A stretch of 7,286 nucleotides of DNA from an uncultured Muribaculaceae bacterium (lineage in GTDB: Bacteria > Bacteroidota > Bacteroidia > Bacteroidales > Muribaculaceae): positions 1-7,286 of the forward strand of contig CAJTQH010000050.1 in the NCBI GenBank assembly GCA_910578305.1, in the 5' to 3' direction. Below are positions 5,251 to 7,286 of this stretch, piece after piece. How positions within the stretch are numbered: the stretch's first letter is position 1; every line of letters starts with the position of its first letter. Below the pieces are notes generated by a model. It did not search any database. It was not told where the DNA came from and saw only the letters and a program-made list of their open reading frames with translations. Made by a program: the position numbers and the translations under genes.

Positions 5251-6139
5251 TTTTTTTAGCACGTGGATGTGCAAGTTGATAATTTTGTTTTAAGTCTCGA
5301 TATGATATATGGGTATATATCTGTGTTGCAGACAATGACTGATGCCCCAGAAGTTGTTGCACCGAGGTGAGATCGGCTCCGGCATTGAGCATGTCGGTGG
5401 CAAAGGAATGGCGCAGCACGTGCGGACTCTTGCGTGAAGCATGTGTGGCTCCCTCCATGGCCCGGTGCACTACATTGTACACCAGCTTGCGGTATAGCGG
5501 ACGTCCGTCGGGCCTGACGAAAAACATTTCGGGCCGATCGGAGCCAATCGTATCATCACGCAGTTCGCGGTACAGGGTTATCATTTCTTTGAGTTCATGG
5601 CCAAAGGGCACAATTCTGTCCTTATTACGCTTACCATGCACCTTTAGTTCACCCTTGGATACATCGACATGGCAGTCGAGCAGATCCACAAGTTCCGAAC
5701 ATCGCATGCCCGTGGTGTAGATCATGTCAATAACAAGTCTGTCGCGCACCTGCACGAAATCGGCTGTATCTATCTCGCTGTCAAGCATGGCCGCAGTTTC
5801 CTCGGATCGCACATACACCGGAAGGTCATGCGGTATTTTCGGTACCTGCAGATCCATGGCCGGATTGGAAAGCATGCCGTGTCGCTTCATCATGAAGCGG
5901 AAAAAAGCCCGCAGCGCCTGAATCTTGCGACGCATGGTGCGCGGCGAAACTCCCGTACGTGCCAGATCGGCCATCCATAAGCGCAGATCGGACACCGATG
6001 TGGTGTGGAGCATGAGTTCGTAGCGACCACCCGATGTGGCGAAGTCGGACCATTGCTTTAGATCGACACGATAGGCATCTATAGTCCGCCCGGACAGCTG
6101 CACCTCATTGCGTATATATCTGAGAAAGGTGTCTATCAT
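5240..6139 (-). CDS. xerC: Tyrosine recombinase XerC
   Basis: This site-specific recombinase works with XerD at the chromosomal dif site to resolve chromosome dimers near cell division. The 299 residues match the usual Xer length of about 300. The N-terminal SAM-like core-binding domain covers about residues 1-90 (FLRYIRNEVQLSGRTIDAYRVDL near the start; SPRTMRRKIQALRAFFRF at 65-82). The catalytic domain follows with the full set of residues: Arg146 in TTGMRCSEL, Lys170 in HGKRNKDRIVP, His240 and Arg243 in HVLRHSFATDML, His266 in LLGHQSLSATQIYTH, and the nucleophile Tyr275. The C-terminus AKKKGG is encoded by an A9 tract running into the hpf ribosome-binding site. It heads a two-gene unit with hpf. 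XerC versus XerD cannot be separated rigorously by eye; the hpf linkage favours the XerC name. No integron or phage genes lie nearby. Confidence 0.93.
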   Translation of the reverse strand: MIDTFLRYIRNEVQLSGRTIDAYRVDLKQWSDFATSGGRYELMLHTTSVSDLRLWMADLARTGVSPRTMRRKIQALRAFFRFMMKRHGMLSNPAMDLQVPKIPHDLPVYVRSEETAAMLDSEIDTADFVQVRDRLVIDMIYTTGMRCSELVDLLDCHVDVSKGELKVHGKRNKDRIVPFGHELKEMITLYRELRDDTIGSDRPEMFFVRPDGRPLYRKLVYNVVHRAMEGATHASRKSPHVLRHSFATDMLNAGADLTSVQQLLGHQSLSATQIYTHISYRDLKQNYQLAHPRAKKKGG

Positions 6140-6174
6140 GGCATGCTACGGTTAGTGTTCGTTGGTTATGAATC

Positions 6175-6206
6175 GCAATTTAGATTATTTTTTTCGGTTT
6201 TGCAAA
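6175..6206 (-). promoter_or_regulatory. Putative promoter of xerC-hpf
   Basis: On the minus strand an exact TTTG (6206-6203) is followed after 20 bases by TAAATTGC (6182-6175), which keeps TAnnTT of the TAnnTTTG box but not the last two bases. The start of transcription would be near 6168, about 30 bases before the xerC ATG. The match is weaker than for the sigma operon or the phosphodiesterase gene. Confidence 0.4.
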
Positions 6207-6221
6207 TCCAAATTCCACAAA

Positions 6222-6245
6222 AGCCGCCATACAGGCTATTTTTTT
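6222..6245. terminator. Weak hairpin after the phosphodiesterase gene
   Basis: AGCC (6222-6225) pairs with GGCT (6234-6237) around an 8-base loop. Flanking A and T tracts could lengthen the stem, with T7 at 6239-6245 on the plus side and TTTT on the minus side. It sits 18 bases beyond the stop of the 6263-7171 gene, where a minus-strand terminator is expected, but the stem is short and its better T-run faces the plus direction, where no gene exists. Confidence 0.3.
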
Positions 6246-6262
6246 ATAACAACACCGCATGT

Positions 6263-7171
6263 TCAGCGGTCGAGTGCTTCAAGGATGGGGCGGCCAGTCC
6301 AGGGCTGAGGAGTATCGATGCCGAGCAGCGCGGCTATGGTGGGGGCAATGTCGAACTGCATGACGGCACTCTTGAGTTCGCCTATCTGTCTTATGCCCGG
6401 TCCGGCCATTATGAGCGGAGTTTCCATTTCCTGAAGTGTCTTTCCGCCATGACCTTTGTCTATGCCTCCGTGGTCGGAGCTTATGATAAACACGGTGTCG
6501 TCGTATATACCGGCATCTTTCGTGGCCTGTATCACTTGAGCTATCTGTGTGTCGAGGTAAGCCAGTATGTCGTAATACTCCTGTGTGTCGTGACCGATAG
6601 CATGGCCTACATGGTCGGGATTGTCGTAAGTCATGGCGAAAAACAATGGTTTTGCCTCCTTTATATATTGTGCCGCCCGTGCGGTAATCAGCGACGAGTC
6701 ATCGTCAGCACCTACAGGAATGTTTTCATGATAACTCGTAGAAAGCGTGTCGGTGAGATATGCTATACCAGGCCATTCATAAAGAAGACCGGTCTCGGCT
6801 TCGGGCTTCTGATTGCGTATGATAGTGAAAATAGTCGGGAAAATGCCGTTTTCGGAAAGAGCAATCGAAGGGATCTCGGGTGTACGGCTCCCCCACTCCG
6901 TGTAGCCGTGACCTTCAGTGCCAACACCCATGAATATCGAAGCCCAGTTGATGGCACTGCTTGACGGCAGCACTGCACGCTTTTTGATGGTCCACGCACC
7001 TCTGTCCATGAGCTGCTTCACTGCCGGCATCTCTGCACGAGGCATGCTGTAACCGCCCCATCCGTCAAGCCCAATGAATACCACATGTTTAGGAGCCGCA
7101 GCCCACGAGCCTAAAGTCATCACAACCGCAAGAACAATCATTGCGGCAAATGCAATAATACGTCTATTCAT
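6263..7171 (-). CDS. Secreted alkaline-phosphatase-superfamily phosphodiesterase-like hydrolase
   Basis: This is a metal-dependent hydrolase of the type I phosphodiesterase/nucleotide pyrophosphatase branch of the alkaline phosphatase superfamily; the substrate is not known. The 302 residues start with a signal peptide (MNRRIIAFAAMIVLAVVMTLGSWAA), so the enzyme acts in the periplasm or at the envelope. The expected two-metal site can be read in order: Asp36 in FIGLDGWGG; the probable nucleophile Ser72 in PSSSAINW, where relatives have Thr or Ser and the following Asn75 is conserved; Asp186 and His190 in NPDHVGH; Asp233 and His234 in SSDHGG; and His241 in KGHGG. FDIAPTIAALLGI (273-285) is typical of the C-terminal region. 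There is no large insertion domain, so it is a compact member. It has its own putative promoter and a gap of 123 bases to xerC. A sulfatase role is less likely because no CxPSR modification motif is present. Confidence 0.9.
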   Translation of the reverse strand: MNRRIIAFAAMIVLAVVMTLGSWAAAPKHVVFIGLDGWGGYSMPRAEMPAVKQLMDRGAWTIKKRAVLPSSSAINWASIFMGVGTEGHGYTEWGSRTPEIPSIALSENGIFPTIFTIIRNQKPEAETGLLYEWPGIAYLTDTLSTSYHENIPVGADDDSSLITARAAQYIKEAKPLFFAMTYDNPDHVGHAIGHDTQEYYDILAYLDTQIAQVIQATKDAGIYDDTVFIISSDHGGIDKGHGGKTLQEMETPLIMAGPGIRQIGELKSAVMQFDIAPTIAALLGIDTPQPWTGRPILEALDR

Positions 7172-7203
7172 GTCTTCTTTATGTATTTAGGTTTTAGAAT
7201 ATG

Positions 7204-7233
7204 CAAATTTAAAAATTTTGATTTTAATCAAAA
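7204..7233 (-). promoter_or_regulatory. Putative promoter with overlapping palindrome upstream of the phosphodiesterase gene
   Basis: On the minus strand TAAATTTG (7211-7204) matches TAnnTTTG exactly. The nearest TTTG (7232-7229) is 17 bases upstream, shorter than the usual 19-21; a TTTT at 19 bases is the alternative. An 18-base palindrome, TTTTGATT-TT-AATCAAAA (7216-7233), fills the spacer and could be an operator. The region is extremely AT-rich, so both calls are tentative. Confidence 0.45.
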
Positions 7234-7286
7234 ATACTCTTTTGATGAGTTTGTGTGCGGATAGCGGGAATAAAAAACGGCGGCAA

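Noticed and set aside
5240..6139. Tyrosine recombinase as sign of an integrated element
   Set aside because: Its length, motifs and pairing with hpf fit the housekeeping XerC; no attachment-site repeats, tRNA target or cargo genes are visible.
6143..6964. Long plus-strand open frame of 273 codons opposite the phosphodiesterase gene
   Set aside because: It lies almost entirely antisense to a gene with a complete catalytic motif set, its translation has no recognisable domain, and it is probably a by-product of the codon use of the real gene.
7255..7286. Possible 3' half of a terminator at the right edge (minus strand GCCGCCG followed by TTTTTT)
   Set aside because: The other arm would lie outside the window, so the hairpin cannot be shown.

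Overview
This window is a compact stretch of chromosome with every supported gene on the minus strand, so it reads from right to left. It most likely comes from a member of the Bacteroidales, possibly a Muribaculaceae-like gut bacterium. Four things suggest this: the aldolase and the XerC-HPF pair have a Bacteroidales look; several upstream regions carry boxes resembling the Bacteroidetes TAnnTTTG -7 element; most genes lack a Shine-Dalgarno sequence; and there is an ECF sigma operon encoding small outer-membrane proteins. The species cannot be fixed from sequence alone.

From right to left: (1) 7171-6263 encodes a secreted alkaline-phosphatase-superfamily phosphodiesterase-like enzyme with its own putative promoter. 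(2) 6139-4944 encodes a XerC-type tyrosine recombinase followed two bases later by the ribosome hibernation factor HPF. HPF has an unusually good Shine-Dalgarno sequence inside the 3' end of xerC. The unit ends at a strong intrinsic terminator (4842-4891). (3) 4767-1512 is a five-gene operon: an ECF sigma factor, a one-pass membrane protein that is probably its anti-sigma factor, a small exported protein (DUF6108-like), and two adjacent exported proteins that look like outer-membrane beta-barrels and are paralogues of each other. A putative promoter and two adjacent inverted repeats precede it. (4) 1424-636 encodes a formate/nitrite-family channel. (5) 556-1 is the 5' part of a class II fructose-bisphosphate aldolase that runs off the left edge.

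How the parts work together: the aldolase (glycolysis) and the formate/nitrite channel (probable fermentation-product traffic) fit an anaerobic fermenter, but they have separate upstream regions. The sigma operon looks like a small self-contained envelope regulatory unit, with a regulator, a membrane-tethered control protein and exported products in one transcript. It is the least characterised and most interesting part of the window. No RNA gene, mobile element, CRISPR array or plus-strand gene could be supported. The longest gene-free stretch is about 176 bases (4768-4943), and it holds the terminator, the dyads and the promoter described below.
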